This document shows, piece after piece, positions 35,602 through 46,997 of a DNA stretch of 64,000 nt. Each line of letters begins with the position of its first letter. The first letter of the stretch is position 1. Made by a program: the position numbers and the translations under genes. The DNA is from Bacteriovorax sp. (GTDB lineage: Bacteria > Bdellovibrionota > Bacteriovoracia > Bacteriovoracales > Bacteriovoracaceae), in assembly GCA_028710485.1 (NCBI GenBank), contig JAQTTZ010000005.1, positions 1 to 64,000 on the forward strand. Direction: 5' to 3'. The notes beneath the pieces were generated by a model. The model worked only from the letters and a program-made list of their open reading frames with translations. It did not search any database and had not been told where the DNA came from.

Positions 35602-36261
35602 CTAAAGAGCACCTTTTAGCGCCGGAAGAATTTCTTTAATGCCTGCAGCAATCATTTCAATAGACATTGATAATAGAATCAGACCCATTATACGAGTCAT
35701 GACATTCAGTCCTATTTGCCCTAGACGCTCACCAATATTTTCGGCGTAACTTAAAATAATTTTGATCAGTACTCCAATCAGAATCACCATGATAATAGCG
35801 ACTACCCAGTGGGCGGTTGTCGTAAAGTTTTTAGCGTGAATGATGGACGTTGAAATAGCACCCGGCCCCGAGAGTAAGGGGATGGCCAAGGGAATAATTC
35901 CAATTTCTCTTTCAAAATCAAATGAGCGAATTTCTTCAGTATTAATTTTGGTCGTTGATTGATGGCCCGAAATCATACTGAAGGCCATGGTAAATAGAAG
36001 AAAGCCGCCACCAATAGTAAATGAGGCAACAGAGATGCCAAAAAAATTGAGAAGCAGCTGACCAAATAATAAACTAACTAAAATTGTAATGGTGCAAGCG
36101 GTTGCACAAGTATTAGTTACATTTTTGATATTGAGATTTTTATGATTTTTGGTGAAACCTAAGAAAACAGGAATCGCTCCCAGTGGATTGATAATTGAAA
36201 TTAAAGTTATTGAAAATTTTACGACATCACTAAAAGCTTGATTCATTCTTATCATTTCCAT
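35602..36261 (-). CDS. MarC family integral membrane protein
   Basis: INPLGAIPVFLGFT, PLAIPLLSGPGAIST. Confidence 0.9.
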   Translation of the reverse strand: MEMIRMNQAFSDVVKFSITLISIINPLGAIPVFLGFTKNHKNLNIKNVTNTCATACTITILVSLLFGQLLLNFFGISVASFTIGGGFLLFTMAFSMISGHQSTTKINTEEIRSFDFEREIGIIPLAIPLLSGPGAISTSIIHAKNFTTTAHWVVAIIMVILIGVLIKIILSYAENIGERLGQIGLNVMTRIMGLILLSMSIEMIAAGIKEILPALKGAL

Positions 36262-37872
36262 TTATTTTCTCAGTCCTTTTAATTTAGATAGTACTTTGTC
36301 GATGGTTCTTTTTGATTCTTCAATTTTTAGAAAATATGAAGCTGTAAAATAGCTTACACCAAAAAAAGAAAATATGATTATTGCTGAAAATACAGGTTGC
36401 ATATGAGTAAAGTGTTTTACCGCCAGACCAACTGCTGAAGCGATAATGGCACATACCCATAAAGAAATTTGATAAGTAATTTTTAAACCAGTGTCGCCAA
36501 TTTTTTTATTAAGTGCACGTCTAAGTAAATAAAACTCAACCCACCCTGATAGGCCAGCTGAAGCTGTAAGACCGGCAGTTCCAAAGCTTGCATCAAGGCC
36601 TAAAAGGCGAGGCAAGGGGAAGGCAAATAAATAACCTAGGGACGTGGTTAGAAAAACGCGGATAAAAGCAAACTTCAATGGAGTTTTGGTATCTTTAATC
36701 GAATAAAATGTTGATGAATAGAGCCGCCCCATTGTTGAAGCTAAGAGACCTATTGTCGAGCCAATTAAAACCATCCATACATAATTTACATCATCGAGTT
36801 TAAATTTTCCCGACTGGAGAATGGCCGCAACCAAAATATTACCAAGAAAAATAAAAGCGCAAACTGAAGGAATAATAAAAAAAGCAATCTTTTTAAGACC
36901 GGCCTCAAGTCGTGATCGCAGATAAATATTAATTTCTTCAACAGTTCCTTTTATAGAGGACATAGCAGGGAGTTCAGAGGCTGAGATACTCATGCCAAAA
37001 AGAGAAATGGGTAAAAGATAAAGGGTTTGGGCATAAGCAAGTGTGGAAACTGCTCCCATTGGAAGTAGACTTGCAAGCATGCTATCGATATAGGCAGAAA
37101 GTTGAATGACCCCGCGAGAAATAACCACCGGAAAAAAATTTCTGATAATAATTCTGACATTGGCAATTTTTGTATTGAGTGAAGGTTTAAAATATTTAAG
37201 TAATTTTAAGGCCGAGGGCATCTGAACGGCCAATTGCAAAAAGCTTCCTGCAACCAAACCATAGGCTAATATTTCGGCGAGATTATATTGAGTATTGCCT
37301 GATCCAAAAATGAATAAGGTGACAATCATCGTTGCGTTCCAGACAACTGGAGCAACATACGAAAGAAAAAATTTACGATGACTATTAAGAATTCCTAGAC
37401 ACCAGGCACACATGACTAAAAGTCCAGTTCCTGGAAAAATAATCTGCACGATTTTGATTGTTAGTATTCTTTTTTCGTCCTTAAATCCAGGGGCCACTAC
37501 ATCAATGATAAATGGCGTCGCAATAATTCCCATCAAAACAATAAGCGAAATAATAATAAACAAAAGACTTCCAATAATTGAAGCTACACGAGCTGCTTCA
37601 AGATGATTTTCCTGATTCTTTTTTTCATTATGACTATCGGCAATTAAATTGGCATAGACTGGAATGAATGAAGCGGAAAGAACGCCTTCTCCAAAAAGGT
37701 TTTGTAAAAAATTAGGTATTTTTAGGGCGGCATTGAAAGCGTCCCCGGCATCTGAGTTACCAAAGTAATGGGCAAAAACTCGAACTCGAATTAAACCGGA
37801 AATACGGCTTAAAAATATTCCAAGACCTACTAGGAAGGCTCCACTTCTTTCATTTTCTTTTTTTTGAGTCAT
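36262..37872 (-). CDS. murJ: lipid II flippase MurJ
   Basis: GLGIFLSRISGLIRVRVFAHYFGNSDAGDAFNAALKIPNFLQNLFGEGVLSASFIPVY. Confidence 0.95.
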   Translation of the reverse strand: MTQKKENERSGAFLVGLGIFLSRISGLIRVRVFAHYFGNSDAGDAFNAALKIPNFLQNLFGEGVLSASFIPVYANLIADSHNEKKNQENHLEAARVASIIGSLLFIIISLIVLMGIIATPFIIDVVAPGFKDEKRILTIKIVQIIFPGTGLLVMCAWCLGILNSHRKFFLSYVAPVVWNATMIVTLFIFGSGNTQYNLAEILAYGLVAGSFLQLAVQMPSALKLLKYFKPSLNTKIANVRIIIRNFFPVVISRGVIQLSAYIDSMLASLLPMGAVSTLAYAQTLYLLPISLFGMSISASELPAMSSIKGTVEEINIYLRSRLEAGLKKIAFFIIPSVCAFIFLGNILVAAILQSGKFKLDDVNYVWMVLIGSTIGLLASTMGRLYSSTFYSIKDTKTPLKFAFIRVFLTTSLGYLFAFPLPRLLGLDASFGTAGLTASAGLSGWVEFYLLRRALNKKIGDTGLKITYQISLWVCAIIASAVGLAVKHFTHMQPVFSAIIIFSFFGVSYFTASYFLKIEESKRTIDKVLSKLKGLRK

Positions 37873-37921
37873 ACCTAATTAAAGTCAGAATCACTTAAAA
37901 ATTCAACAACTTTCTGATTAC

Positions 37922-38701
37922 TTAAAGATTAAGCACGAAAGCTGAGACTTTCATTTTTAAGGCGATATTTTTTTGGTACTCAGGAATGGGCGCCACATTC
38001 CACCACCATTCTTTTATGGGGACTGGAAAAGAGAAGTTGATATAAGGAGTTTCACTTTCTATAACTCGCCCTTGTTTATCTTGCAGAACAGTTTCAGTAT
38101 CTGTGATCAAAATGACAGGACAGGAAAACTTTTGAAGATAGAGAAAATGATCGAAAGTTACTTGATTGGCAAAAAGATCGAGCTCTTCTGCAGACAGCTT
38201 CGGTCTTGCCTTCTTCTCTAAAAAATTCCTGAGATGATAGGAGAGTTGAGAAAGAATATTGGCCGAAATGACCAGATCATAGTTTTGGTCCAAAAATTGA
38301 GAAGGCATTTTATTAACCACTTTTCTGCTTTTTAATAATTCACTTTCGAGTTCCGTAATATCGGCTTCAATAAAATGCACATTTTTGTGCTGAGAGTATC
38401 GTTCTTTGGTAGATTTTAAATGAACCACATCGATCAGATCAACTTTTTCAAATGACCTCGCTAATAGCTCGAGAGGAATTTCATGAAGGGGACCCGAACC
38501 CAAAACTAAAACAGAAGATTTTCCAGAGCACTTGTTCATATTTTCAGTTATAAAGTTTTTGCATAACGTTCTATGACTAAGCCAGTAAGATCGACAGCGT
38601 TTTTCTCTTTCAATTAAAGCGATTGATTCATAAAGATGGCCAAAGACCCGAGCTTCGCGGGTTTTATAAGAATTGAAATAGGCGATAAGTTCACATATCA
38701 A
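37922..38701 (-). CDS. class I SAM methyltransferase-like protein
   Basis: VLVLGSGPLHEIPLELLARSFEKVDLIDVVHL. Confidence 0.55.
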   Translation of the reverse strand: MICELIAYFNSYKTREARVFGHLYESIALIEREKRCRSYWLSHRTLCKNFITENMNKCSGKSSVLVLGSGPLHEIPLELLARSFEKVDLIDVVHLKSTKERYSQHKNVHFIEADITELESELLKSRKVVNKMPSQFLDQNYDLVISANILSQLSYHLRNFLEKKARPKLSAEELDLFANQVTFDHFLYLQKFSCPVILITDTETVLQDKQGRVIESETPYINFSFPVPIKEWWWNVAPIPEYQKNIALKMKVSAFVLNL

Positions 38702-38738
38702 AAAGACTCCCTTCTTTTTTGATTGTTATTGAAATTCA

Positions 38739-38999
38739 CTAAGCCACTTTTTTACCCGATACTTTGAAATTGATATAATTGACGTAAGAGGGGATGCGGG
38801 CCTGAATTAAATCCCATAAAATTTTTTCATCGAATCCGTCTATCTTAGCACTTTTAACTAATTGTGAGATTTTTTGATCGAGAATTTCATAGTCTATCGT
38901 CAGTCGGTAGACGTGTTCGCTTTCAACCAGGGCCTCTTCAATTTCATCTTTGTATTGAGCAATTAAAGTTTCTAGAAATCCTTCTTTGGTCATACTCAT
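38739..38999 (-). CDS. small hypothetical protein
   Basis: 86-aa ORF, ATG, compact context. Confidence 0.5.
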   Translation of the reverse strand: MSMTKEGFLETLIAQYKDEIEEALVESEHVYRLTIDYEILDQKISQLVKSAKIDGFDEKILWDLIQARIPSYVNYINFKVSGKKVA

Positions 39000-39072
39000 A
39001 AATTTCCTTTAAGCAAATATACTTATCTGAGTATTCTTGTCGGAAACTAGGATCATAAACTTTAGTTAGAAA

Positions 39073-39837
39073 TTAAAGATTTTTATGGCGCAGAATAAAT
39101 TCAACCCTGCGATTAACATTTATACCCTTGGATTCCTCTTCAGAAGAACTGACGGTGCTTGATTCAGCAGAAGGTACCAGTTGATCAGGGCGCACTCTAA
39201 AGTCTTTGATGAGAGAATTACGAATGGACATGGCCCGTTTAAATGCGAGCTCCCAATTGGCCTGGTCAGTGTCGCCTTCGCCTTTTTCAGTATGGCCAAT
39301 AATAGAGACACTTCCTTCGTAATTTTTAAATACGTCGGCAAGCTTCGCTAAATATTTTTTTCCTTCATAGGAAATTTCAGTAGAGCCAAATTGAAAAAGA
39401 ATATTTCCAGGGATCGCAAATTTTAAATACTCTGCTGTGAAGTCTTCACTAAAAGCATTGCCATCAAAGAGTTCAGTGACAAGTTTACTTAATACTTTAT
39501 GCTCTTGAAGAAAGACTGGTTTCGGACGAGCAGGTTCAGCGATTTCTTTTTCATCGAATTGACCTTCCCCACCGCTTAAGACCGAGTTGTTTGAATTGGG
39601 AGTATTACCAGTTTTCCCAAGAGAGTCACTTCCACCTTTAAAAATTGTAACAGTGGTGAAATAATTGGCAATCGCTTTTTTAGTTTCTTCATCAGCACCC
39701 ATTAGCCACATAACAAGGAAAAAACACATCATGGCGGTCATGAAGTCCGCAAAAGCAACTTTCCAAGCACCACCGTGAGCACCGGCGTGACCTTTATTAA
39801 TTCTCTTGATGATTATGGGCGCTTTTTCATCGGCCAT
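39073..39837 (-). CDS. motB: flagellar stator protein MotB
   Basis: AFADFMTAMMCFFLVMWLMG plug/TM; OmpA-like SIIGHTEKGEGD...NRRVEFIL. Confidence 0.92.
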   Translation of the reverse strand: MADEKAPIIIKRINKGHAGAHGGAWKVAFADFMTAMMCFFLVMWLMGADEETKKAIANYFTTVTIFKGGSDSLGKTGNTPNSNNSVLSGGEGQFDEKEIAEPARPKPVFLQEHKVLSKLVTELFDGNAFSEDFTAEYLKFAIPGNILFQFGSTEISYEGKKYLAKLADVFKNYEGSVSIIGHTEKGEGDTDQANWELAFKRAMSIRNSLIKDFRVRPDQLVPSAESSTVSSSEEESKGINVNRRVEFILRHKNL

Positions 39838-39866
39838 TATGAACAATCCTCATTATTTCGATAAAA

Positions 39867-40724
39867 TTATTTTTTACCCGCATTCGCTGTAGCTTCATCG
39901 ACTTCTTTAAAAGTTGGTCTAAATTCAAGGGGGATTGAACGGCGACCAAATTCGGCACAAACTTTTGCGTTTACTCCTTTAGCATAAGCGAGAAGACAGA
40001 TTTTTGCCGTATTAACAAATTTTGCCTCTTCCCCCATGATTGTTTCAATTTTAGCGACCATTGGTTGGATAAATCCATAGGCAATTAAAATCCCTAAAAG
40101 TGTACCAACCAGGGCCGAACCAACCGAGTGACCGATAACTTCTTTACCTTGATCCAGTTTACCCATGGTGATAACAACCCCAAGAACGGCAGCAACGATC
40201 CCCAGACCTGGGAAAGCGTCCCCTGTGCGATTGAGAGTCGCAACCAGGTGATGGTCGGCTTCATGAACAGCATCTAAATCGGAATTCATTAGATCTTCGA
40301 GATCATATGGAGAGAGTGAAGAAGCAATCTGAACTTTTAAAGTGTCACAGATAAATTCGATAGCATGATGATTATGTAAAACGGCCGGGTAGCGTTTGAA
40401 AATTTCTGATGTTTCAGGATTTTCAACATGAGGTTCGATCGATATAGGATTGGCCGATGCCATCTTTATTAATTCAAACATACATTGAATCATTTCAATA
40501 TAAGATTTCTTGCTGACTCCACTTCCTTTTAAAAGTTGCAATATTCGTTGAACGATTTCTTTGAACATGTGCGGGCTCCCGCATATGATCAGTGTTCCAA
40601 GTGCAGATCCGCCAATGATGAGTAGTTCAAGTGGCTGAACTAAAGCGGCAATATTACCACCTTCAAGTACAAATCCCATGATCACACAGATAAGAATAAA
40701 AACACCACCAACAATTGACATCAT
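39867..40724 (-). CDS. motA: flagellar stator protein MotA
   Basis: FVLEGGNIAALVQPLELLIIGGSALGT; TGDAFPGLGIVAAVLGVVITMG; SD GGAGG. Confidence 0.94.
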   Translation of the reverse strand: MMSIVGGVFILICVIMGFVLEGGNIAALVQPLELLIIGGSALGTLIICGSPHMFKEIVQRILQLLKGSGVSKKSYIEMIQCMFELIKMASANPISIEPHVENPETSEIFKRYPAVLHNHHAIEFICDTLKVQIASSLSPYDLEDLMNSDLDAVHEADHHLVATLNRTGDAFPGLGIVAAVLGVVITMGKLDQGKEVIGHSVGSALVGTLLGILIAYGFIQPMVAKIETIMGEEAKFVNTAKICLLAYAKGVNAKVCAEFGRRSIPLEFRPTFKEVDEATANAGKK

Positions 40725-40904
40725 AAAACATTCCTCCAAAGAATTACCTACTTATCGGAGGTGAAAAGTTAAAGCTTTAAAATAAGAACAAGGGTTTACC
40801 ATTTCGGATGAAAGTGAAAAAGCATGAGTGATCGACTCGGTCATTAAAACGAGGAAAAGCTATTCTGGTGGACTTTTAGGTAATTCAAAACAAAAATATT
40901 TCTT

Positions 40905-41681
40905 ATGAAATCAAAATTATCATTTTCGCGGCGGCTTCAGAACTTTCCTTTAATAGGCGCATTTTTCGCTCAGATAATTAGTTTGATTTTGATAAAAATT
41001 GGTATTCAAACCTTCCACTATCATTTGCCAATAGTCGCGTTTGCTTTTTTTCAAGCAATGCTTTCAACAATTATTACGCAGGCAATTTTTAAATTACCAA
41101 AATGGTTTTTTATTATTTCATTTTTATTTCCCATTTTTTTGATTTTGGGCCCTCAGTATTTTCAGATTTCTCGCGGGATTTATGGGGCCCTCTTTTTATT
41201 ATTGGCCCTTACTTTTTCACACACTTTAAAAGAGCGTGTGCCACTTTATTTAACAAATCAAAAAACTCATGATGCATTAAAAAAAATTGTAGATGATACC
41301 AGTGCAAAAGCTTTTCTCGATTTAGGATCGGGATTAGGCGGAGTGGTCCGAGCAATTGCTGAGAAAAAGGTGACTTCTGTGGGAGTTGAAACAGCACCTC
41401 TTTTATGGGTCCTTTCATCGCTTGCCTCCATTTTAACTTTTAAAGGAAATATTTTGCGTCAAAATATTTGGAATACTAAACTTCATGAATATGATGTGGT
41501 TTATGCTTTTTTATCGCCGGCCATCATGAGCAAGTTATTCTATAAAGTGAAAACAGAAATGAAAGCTGGCAGTTTATTTGTTTCAAACAGTTTTGAAGTT
41601 GTAGGGACCGAGCCCGATGAGATCTGGCAATTAGACGATGTCAGACAAACGGTGCTTTATTTTTATCGAATAAAAAAATAG
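40905..41681 (+). CDS. membrane-anchored SAM-dependent methyltransferase
   Basis: 4-TM N-term; AFLDLGSGLGGVVRAIAEKKVTSVGVETAP. Confidence 0.65.
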   Translation: MKSKLSFSRRLQNFPLIGAFFAQIISLILIKIGIQTFHYHLPIVAFAFFQAMLSTIITQAIFKLPKWFFIISFLFPIFLILGPQYFQISRGIYGALFLLLALTFSHTLKERVPLYLTNQKTHDALKKIVDDTSAKAFLDLGSGLGGVVRAIAEKKVTSVGVETAPLLWVLSSLASILTFKGNILRQNIWNTKLHEYDVVYAFLSPAIMSKLFYKVKTEMKAGSLFVSNSFEVVGTEPDEIWQLDDVRQTVLYFYRIKK

Positions 41682-41700
41682 TTTAGTAAGCTCTTGGTTT

Positions 41701-42321
41701 CTAATCCTCAATCCACTCCACGTCGTCATGGATAGTCACTCCTGAGACAGTGCGTTCTTTTTCTTTTTTAATAAAAGGAAAATTTACCTGTGTTGTACCC
41801 TCAAAAGTTTCTTCGAAGGCGATTGTGATGGTTCGAGGGGCACTTTCCATCAGAGTTTTTAAGTATTGCCCATTTTTTATTGTGTCTGGAAATGAAGTTT
41901 CATCAACTTCTTCCCTTTCAATTTCCATCATAGGGCGTGAGGAAGTATTTTTAACGACTAACGCCGCCTGGATTTTGTCCCTTGGAATTTCACTGGTCAT
42001 ATTCCATGATCCCATATGGAAATAGTCTAAATAGAAAACCGATTTTTCATATTTTAATTTTCTTGGGATCAAAAGAGACTGCATAAATTTTCTAGTAGAG
42101 GGATCCTTGGCCTTTTTTGCCAATTTTTCAGCCAAATGGCCGTCTTCTACCCGAATAATATAGGCACCAGGGTTTTTAGTGGACTGAAATAAGAGGTATT
42201 GAAACCCTATGCTAAAGAGAGTGAAGAGTTTTTGCTGAGGAAGATGGACATGGACTGCATCTGTTTCGATGAGAGTTTTGACACCTTCGTAAAGATCCTG
42301 TTTGCTCAGATCGTTGCTCAT
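41701..42321 (-). CDS. hypothetical protein
   Basis: 206-aa ORF with ATG and coding-like composition. Confidence 0.55.
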   Translation of the reverse strand: MSNDLSKQDLYEGVKTLIETDAVHVHLPQQKLFTLFSIGFQYLLFQSTKNPGAYIIRVEDGHLAEKLAKKAKDPSTRKFMQSLLIPRKLKYEKSVFYLDYFHMGSWNMTSEIPRDKIQAALVVKNTSSRPMMEIEREEVDETSFPDTIKNGQYLKTLMESAPRTITIAFEETFEGTTQVNFPFIKKEKERTVSGVTIHDDVEWIED

Positions 42322-42616
42322 AGAAAGTATTACCTTTTTAGAAAAATTAATGTTGTCGGCCTTTTGTCCAAAATTCGGACGAGAAAAAATTTTTAGTAAG
42401 TTTTGATGGTCTTGTCAATTTGTTTGTAATGCTTTGAGTTCATAATTAGGCCGATAGTTTTCTTAATTTTTCTGGGGTAGGTAATGCGTTCTTCATTGAC
42501 TCATCTCTCTAAATTACCTATGATCCGAGCTTAAAAACAATTTTTTAAAAGACTATTTTAAATAAATTTTACGTAAATTTTTATAACCATTCTTGGTTTA
42601 ATTTTGGAGAATAATT

Positions 42617-44776
42617 ATGAAACTAATGGCAAGAACCAGAAACATTGGGATCTCTGCGCACATCGACTCAGGAAAGACGACTCTTACAGAGCGTATCCTT
42701 TTTTACTGTGACAAGATTCACAAGATTGAAGACGTTCGCGGTGGTGGTGCTGGGGCAACTATGGACCACATGGAACTTGAAAAAGAAAAAGGGATCACGA
42801 TCACGTCAGCAGCTACAACTGTTTACTGGAAAGGGATTGCGGAAAAAGGAATTACATACGCAGACGGTGTAGATAAAGAATGCCGAATCAATATTATCGA
42901 TACTCCGGGCCACGTTGACTTTACAGTTGAAGTTGAGCGCTCACTTCGCGTTCTAGACGGAGCGATTCTTGTTCTTTGTTCTGTTGCTGGTGTTCAGTCT
43001 CAATCAATTACTGTTGACCGTCAGATGAAACGTTACTCTGTTCCTCGTATGGCCTTCTTAAATAAGATGGACCGTATGGGAGCTAATCCTCATAAAGGTG
43101 TTGCTGCTCTAAGAGAAAAACTTTACCACAATGCAGTTCTTATGCAGCTTCCAATTGGAGCTGAAGAAAATTTCATTGGGGTTGTCGATCTAATTACAAG
43201 AGAAGCTTACTATTTTGACGGGGAAAACGGAGAGAAAGTTAGGGCCGAAGCAATTCCAGCAGGAATGGAAGCTGAGGTAGAAGAGTACAGAGAAAAACTT
43301 CTTGATGCTGCTTCAAACTTTGACGATGCAATGGTTGAGAAAATTCTTGAAGGCGGAGATATTTCTGAAGAAGAAATCCACAATGCTATTAAAATTGGTA
43401 CACAGTCTTTAAAGTTAACGCCAGTTTTCATGGGATCAGCTTTTAAGAACAAAGGGGTTCAACTTCTTCTTAACGCTGTGTCAAGATATTTGCCATCTCC
43501 ACTTGTTTGTAAAAAACCAATCGCTATCGATAACGATACAAAAGAAAAAATTGAACTTATTCCAGATGGGAGTAAGCCACTTGTTTGTATGGCGTTCAAG
43601 ATTACTGACGAGCAATTCGGACAGTTAACTTATACTCGTATTTACCAAGGGACTTTAAATAAAGGTGACACGATCACTAACACACGTACTAAGAAAAGAG
43701 TGCGAGTAGGTCGTCTTGTTCGTATGAATGCGAACGCTCGTGAAAACATCGAGACAGTAGGACCTGGTGACATCATTGCAATCATCGGTATCGACTGTGC
43801 TTCAGGGGATACTTTTGTTGGTGACGAGAAGCTAGATCATATTTCTTGCGAAGGGATGCATATTGCAGCAGCTGTTATCGAATTATCGATTTCAGTTAAA
43901 GATAAAGATCAACAAACTCGTCTTTCAAAAGGTCTTCAAAGATTCATGAAAGAAGATCCAACTTTCCATGTTTTTACAGATGAAGAATCTGCTGAAACTC
44001 GTATTGCTGGTATGGGGGAGCTTCACTTAGAGATTTACGTAGAAAGATTAAAACGTGAATACAACTGTGATGTTCAAGTTGGTGCACCTCAAGTTAACTA
44101 CCGTGAAACTATCAGAACTGAAGCTAAGTTTGACTACCTTCATAAGAAGCAAACTGGTGGATCTGGTCAATTCGGACAAGTTGTTGGGATGATCAAGCCA
44201 TTATTAGAAGAAAATAAAGAAGACGAAAAACAGGTCTTTAAATTCTATAACGAAATTAAAGGGGGATCTATCCCTAACGAATTTATTGCTTCATGTGAAA
44301 AAGGATTCAACGACGTTATGGACAAAGGTCCACTCGGAGCATTCCCTTTAATCAACGTTGAAGTTTATCTTCAAGATGGTCGTTACCATGATGTCGATTC
44401 ATCTGACTTGGCGTTCAGAATTGCTTCAAGAATGGCAATGAGACAAGCGGTTAAAGCTGCATCTCCCGTTATCCTTGAGCCAATCATGAAAGTAGAAGTT
44501 GAAACTCCAGATGAATATCAAGGGGGCGTAATTGGTGACCTTTCTTCTAGAAGAGGGATCATTCAAGCTTCTGAATCAAATGATACTGGAGAAGTTACAA
44601 TCAACGCTCTGATCCCGTTATCAGAAATGTTTGGTTACTCTACTGTTCTTCGTTCGATGTCAGCTGGTAAAGCGTCGTACACAATGGAATTCGCAAAATA
44701 TGCTGAATGTCCAAATAACGTAGCTGAAAAAGTTATTGCAGAAAGAAAAGATAAGCTAGCTGCTCAAGCAGAATAG
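42617..44776 (+). CDS. fusA: elongation factor G (spdEFG1/mtEFG1-like)
   Basis: [46 protein letters not shown], full EF-G domain II-V. Confidence 0.95.
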   Translation: MKLMARTRNIGISAHIDSGKTTLTERILFYCDKIHKIEDVRGGGAGATMDHMELEKEKGITITSAATTVYWKGIAEKGITYADGVDKECRINIIDTPGHVDFTVEVERSLRVLDGAILVLCSVAGVQSQSITVDRQMKRYSVPRMAFLNKMDRMGANPHKGVAALREKLYHNAVLMQLPIGAEENFIGVVDLITREAYYFDGENGEKVRAEAIPAGMEAEVEEYREKLLDAASNFDDAMVEKILEGGDISEEEIHNAIKIGTQSLKLTPVFMGSAFKNKGVQLLLNAVSRYLPSPLVCKKPIAIDNDTKEKIELIPDGSKPLVCMAFKITDEQFGQLTYTRIYQGTLNKGDTITNTRTKKRVRVGRLVRMNANARENIETVGPGDIIAIIGIDCASGDTFVGDEKLDHISCEGMHIAAAVIELSISVKDKDQQTRLSKGLQRFMKEDPTFHVFTDEESAETRIAGMGELHLEIYVERLKREYNCDVQVGAPQVNYRETIRTEAKFDYLHKKQTGGSGQFGQVVGMIKPLLEENKEDEKQVFKFYNEIKGGSIPNEFIASCEKGFNDVMDKGPLGAFPLINVEVYLQDGRYHDVDSSDLAFRIASRMAMRQAVKAASPVILEPIMKVEVETPDEYQGGVIGDLSSRRGIIQASESNDTGEVTINALIPLSEMFGYSTVLRSMSAGKASYTMEFAKYAECPNNVAEKVIAERKDKLAAQAE

Positions 44777-44784
44777 TTTTAAAG

Positions 44785-44811
44785 GCCTCCCCTTGCGGGA
44801 GGCTTTTTTTT
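44785..44811 (+). terminator. Rho-independent terminator of fusA
   Basis: GCCTCCC-CTTGC-GGGAGGC-TTTTTTTT. Confidence 0.92.
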
Positions 44812-44898
44812 GTCTTATTTTGTCCTGTCCTTTAGGCCCCACCTTTTTTTATTGAGAAGACATGATAGAATGACCTAATACTTCTAGTAGAGGGGCTT

Positions 44899-45804
44899 AT
44901 GATAGAAACGTCTCAACTTCAAACCTTAGTGGCCGTGACCCGCGCAAAAAGTTTTTCCAAAGCGGCCGAAAATCTCGGAGTTACTCAGTCGGCCATTAGT
45001 CAGAGTATCAAAAATCTCGAAAGCAAATTAGAAATCAAAATTTTTAAACGCTCTGGTAAAAATGTAGTCCTTACTCCTGAAGGGGAGAGACTTTATCAAT
45101 TCGGAGCACATTTTATCTCTGAGATGAAGGATACTCTTGATGATCTGCAAAGTGATAAAGATACCATGCGGGGAAAAGTTCGAATTGGAACACTAACAGG
45201 TATTGGAAAAAGTTGGCTGGCCCATGAAATCGTCGAATACGCCAAAGAGAATCCGGACCTAAGATTGAGTGTGCGAATGGGACACCAGGAAGAGTTGCTT
45301 GCTGATTTTGAAAACAATCTATTGGATATTTTAGTGCTTCCTGAGGATGAACTTCCTACTCATGGAGAGCGTGAGTTTTTCCTAGAAGAGAAGTCGACTT
45401 TAGTTTTTCCTAAAGATCATGACGATTTTAATTTTAAAACCAAGCTTACTTTAGCAAGGCTTGAAGAGTTACCAACTGTTTTATTTGAAAAAGATGACCA
45501 TCTTTTTTTTAAGTGGTGCCGCTCTAAATTCAAATCTACGCCTAAAAAAATAAATGTCCGTTTTACGGTTAACTCTCACGGGCATATGCTTCAAGCGGTC
45601 TATGAAGGATTAGGGATTGCCGTGGTTCCTAATCATGTTTTAAATCGTTCATATTTTAAAGATAAGGTTTCAACTCTCGGGGGAGAGTTTGAAATTCCTA
45701 GCGGAAAACTTTATATTGTTTATCAGAAAGAGTCTGAAAATCTGCTCCGTATAAAAAATACGATAGACCGCCTTCTTTCACACCGTGATACTTTTAAGAT
45801 ATGA
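44899..45804 (+). CDS. LysR family transcriptional regulator
   Basis: LQTLVAVTRAKSFSKAAENLGVTQSAISQSIKNLESKLEIKIFKRSGK. Confidence 0.95.
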   Translation: MIETSQLQTLVAVTRAKSFSKAAENLGVTQSAISQSIKNLESKLEIKIFKRSGKNVVLTPEGERLYQFGAHFISEMKDTLDDLQSDKDTMRGKVRIGTLTGIGKSWLAHEIVEYAKENPDLRLSVRMGHQEELLADFENNLLDILVLPEDELPTHGEREFFLEEKSTLVFPKDHDDFNFKTKLTLARLEELPTVLFEKDDHLFFKWCRSKFKSTPKKINVRFTVNSHGHMLQAVYEGLGIAVVPNHVLNRSYFKDKVSTLGGEFEIPSGKLYIVYQKESENLLRIKNTIDRLLSHRDTFKI

Positions 45805-46997
45805 TTACAAAACTTTTGTCTTCTGAAATTCGCTTATTTTTAGAAGACATAGAGAATCTTGGTTTTTCATTGTGTTTAGTTGGTGGGATTACCAGAGATT
45901 ATTTTTTAACTAATAAATTGGGCGTTGATTTAGATTTAGAAATTCGATCAGCTCCGGGCCTTGATATTTCTGTGGATACCTGGCCTTCCTATTATAAAAA
46001 ACTTCACCGTTATTTAATTGAAAAGAATATACGTTATACCGAATTGCCTTACTTGATCACTCGAGTTTGTTTTGCGGAAAAAAATTTTGAGTTCTCCTCG
46101 CCCAGAGAAGAAGTTGATCTTCCTGGAAATTATACTCATCATCATTTCCAGGCGATACTCGATCCCAAATTATCTTATGATCTTTCTTTTAAAAGACGGG
46201 ATTTTACAATTAATGCGATCGGAATTGAGTTGCATTTAAAATCTCCTCTATCTGAAAAACTTATTGATCCTTTTAATGGTCTAGATGATTTAAAAAATGG
46301 AATTTTGAGAAATATAACCGAAGAATTTTTTCTTGATTCAGTTCGCTTTTTACGCCTGATTCGTTTTAAGTTAAAATTCGAAAATTTTGTCATCGAAGAT
46401 AAACTTTTTTCAAAAATTAATTTTTTCAATCTCTCAGCACTTTCAATTCATCATTTTAAAGAAGAGCTTTTTAAATCTCTCCCTGGCAAATTTTTAAACT
46501 TATTTTCTCATTTAGTGCTGTCAAAAAAATTAGTGATCCCTGAAGATTTTAAGTTTTTTACAAAATATACTTTTCCTGACTCCCTCTCGACTAAAGAGGA
46601 ATTATTGGCCTATGTCTTTTTACAAAATGAAGACGACGCTGGTAAAGTTTCATCTTTTTTTTCAATGCCCGAAAAAAAGTTAAAGGACTTAAAATCTTTT
46701 ACTACTTCCTTTGATGCGATCCAACAAATGCATAAAGAAGATTTTCTCAGTATATTAAAACTGCCAACGGAAGAAGCACTTAAGCATGAATTATTCAAAG
46801 ACTTAAAAAATTTAGATGAAAAAAGAGAATGGCAGTTTATTTTAAATTTGGGATTAGAGGGAAATGCAATATTAATTGATTGGAATAATTGGAAAAATAT
46901 CAAAGTAAGTACAACTGAACTTAGTTTACTTGCCCCCTCCCTGCGTTCATATTATCAATATTATAAAACATTAAAAAAGGTTTTATTAAATGATTGA
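45801..46997 (+). CDS. CCA tRNA nucleotidyltransferase / poly(A) polymerase family
   Basis: LVGGITRDYFLTNKLGVDLDLEI, RRDFTINAIGIEL, LIDPFNGLDDLKNGILRNI, RFLRLIRFKLKF. Confidence 0.9.
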   Translation: MITKLLSSEIRLFLEDIENLGFSLCLVGGITRDYFLTNKLGVDLDLEIRSAPGLDISVDTWPSYYKKLHRYLIEKNIRYTELPYLITRVCFAEKNFEFSSPREEVDLPGNYTHHHFQAILDPKLSYDLSFKRRDFTINAIGIELHLKSPLSEKLIDPFNGLDDLKNGILRNITEEFFLDSVRFLRLIRFKLKFENFVIEDKLFSKINFFNLSALSIHHFKEELFKSLPGKFLNLFSHLVLSKKLVIPEDFKFFTKYTFPDSLSTKEELLAYVFLQNEDDAGKVSSFFSMPEKKLKDLKSFTTSFDAIQQMHKEDFLSILKLPTEEALKHELFKDLKNLDEKREWQFILNLGLEGNAILIDWNNWKNIKVSTTELSLLAPSLRSYYQYYKTLKKVLLND

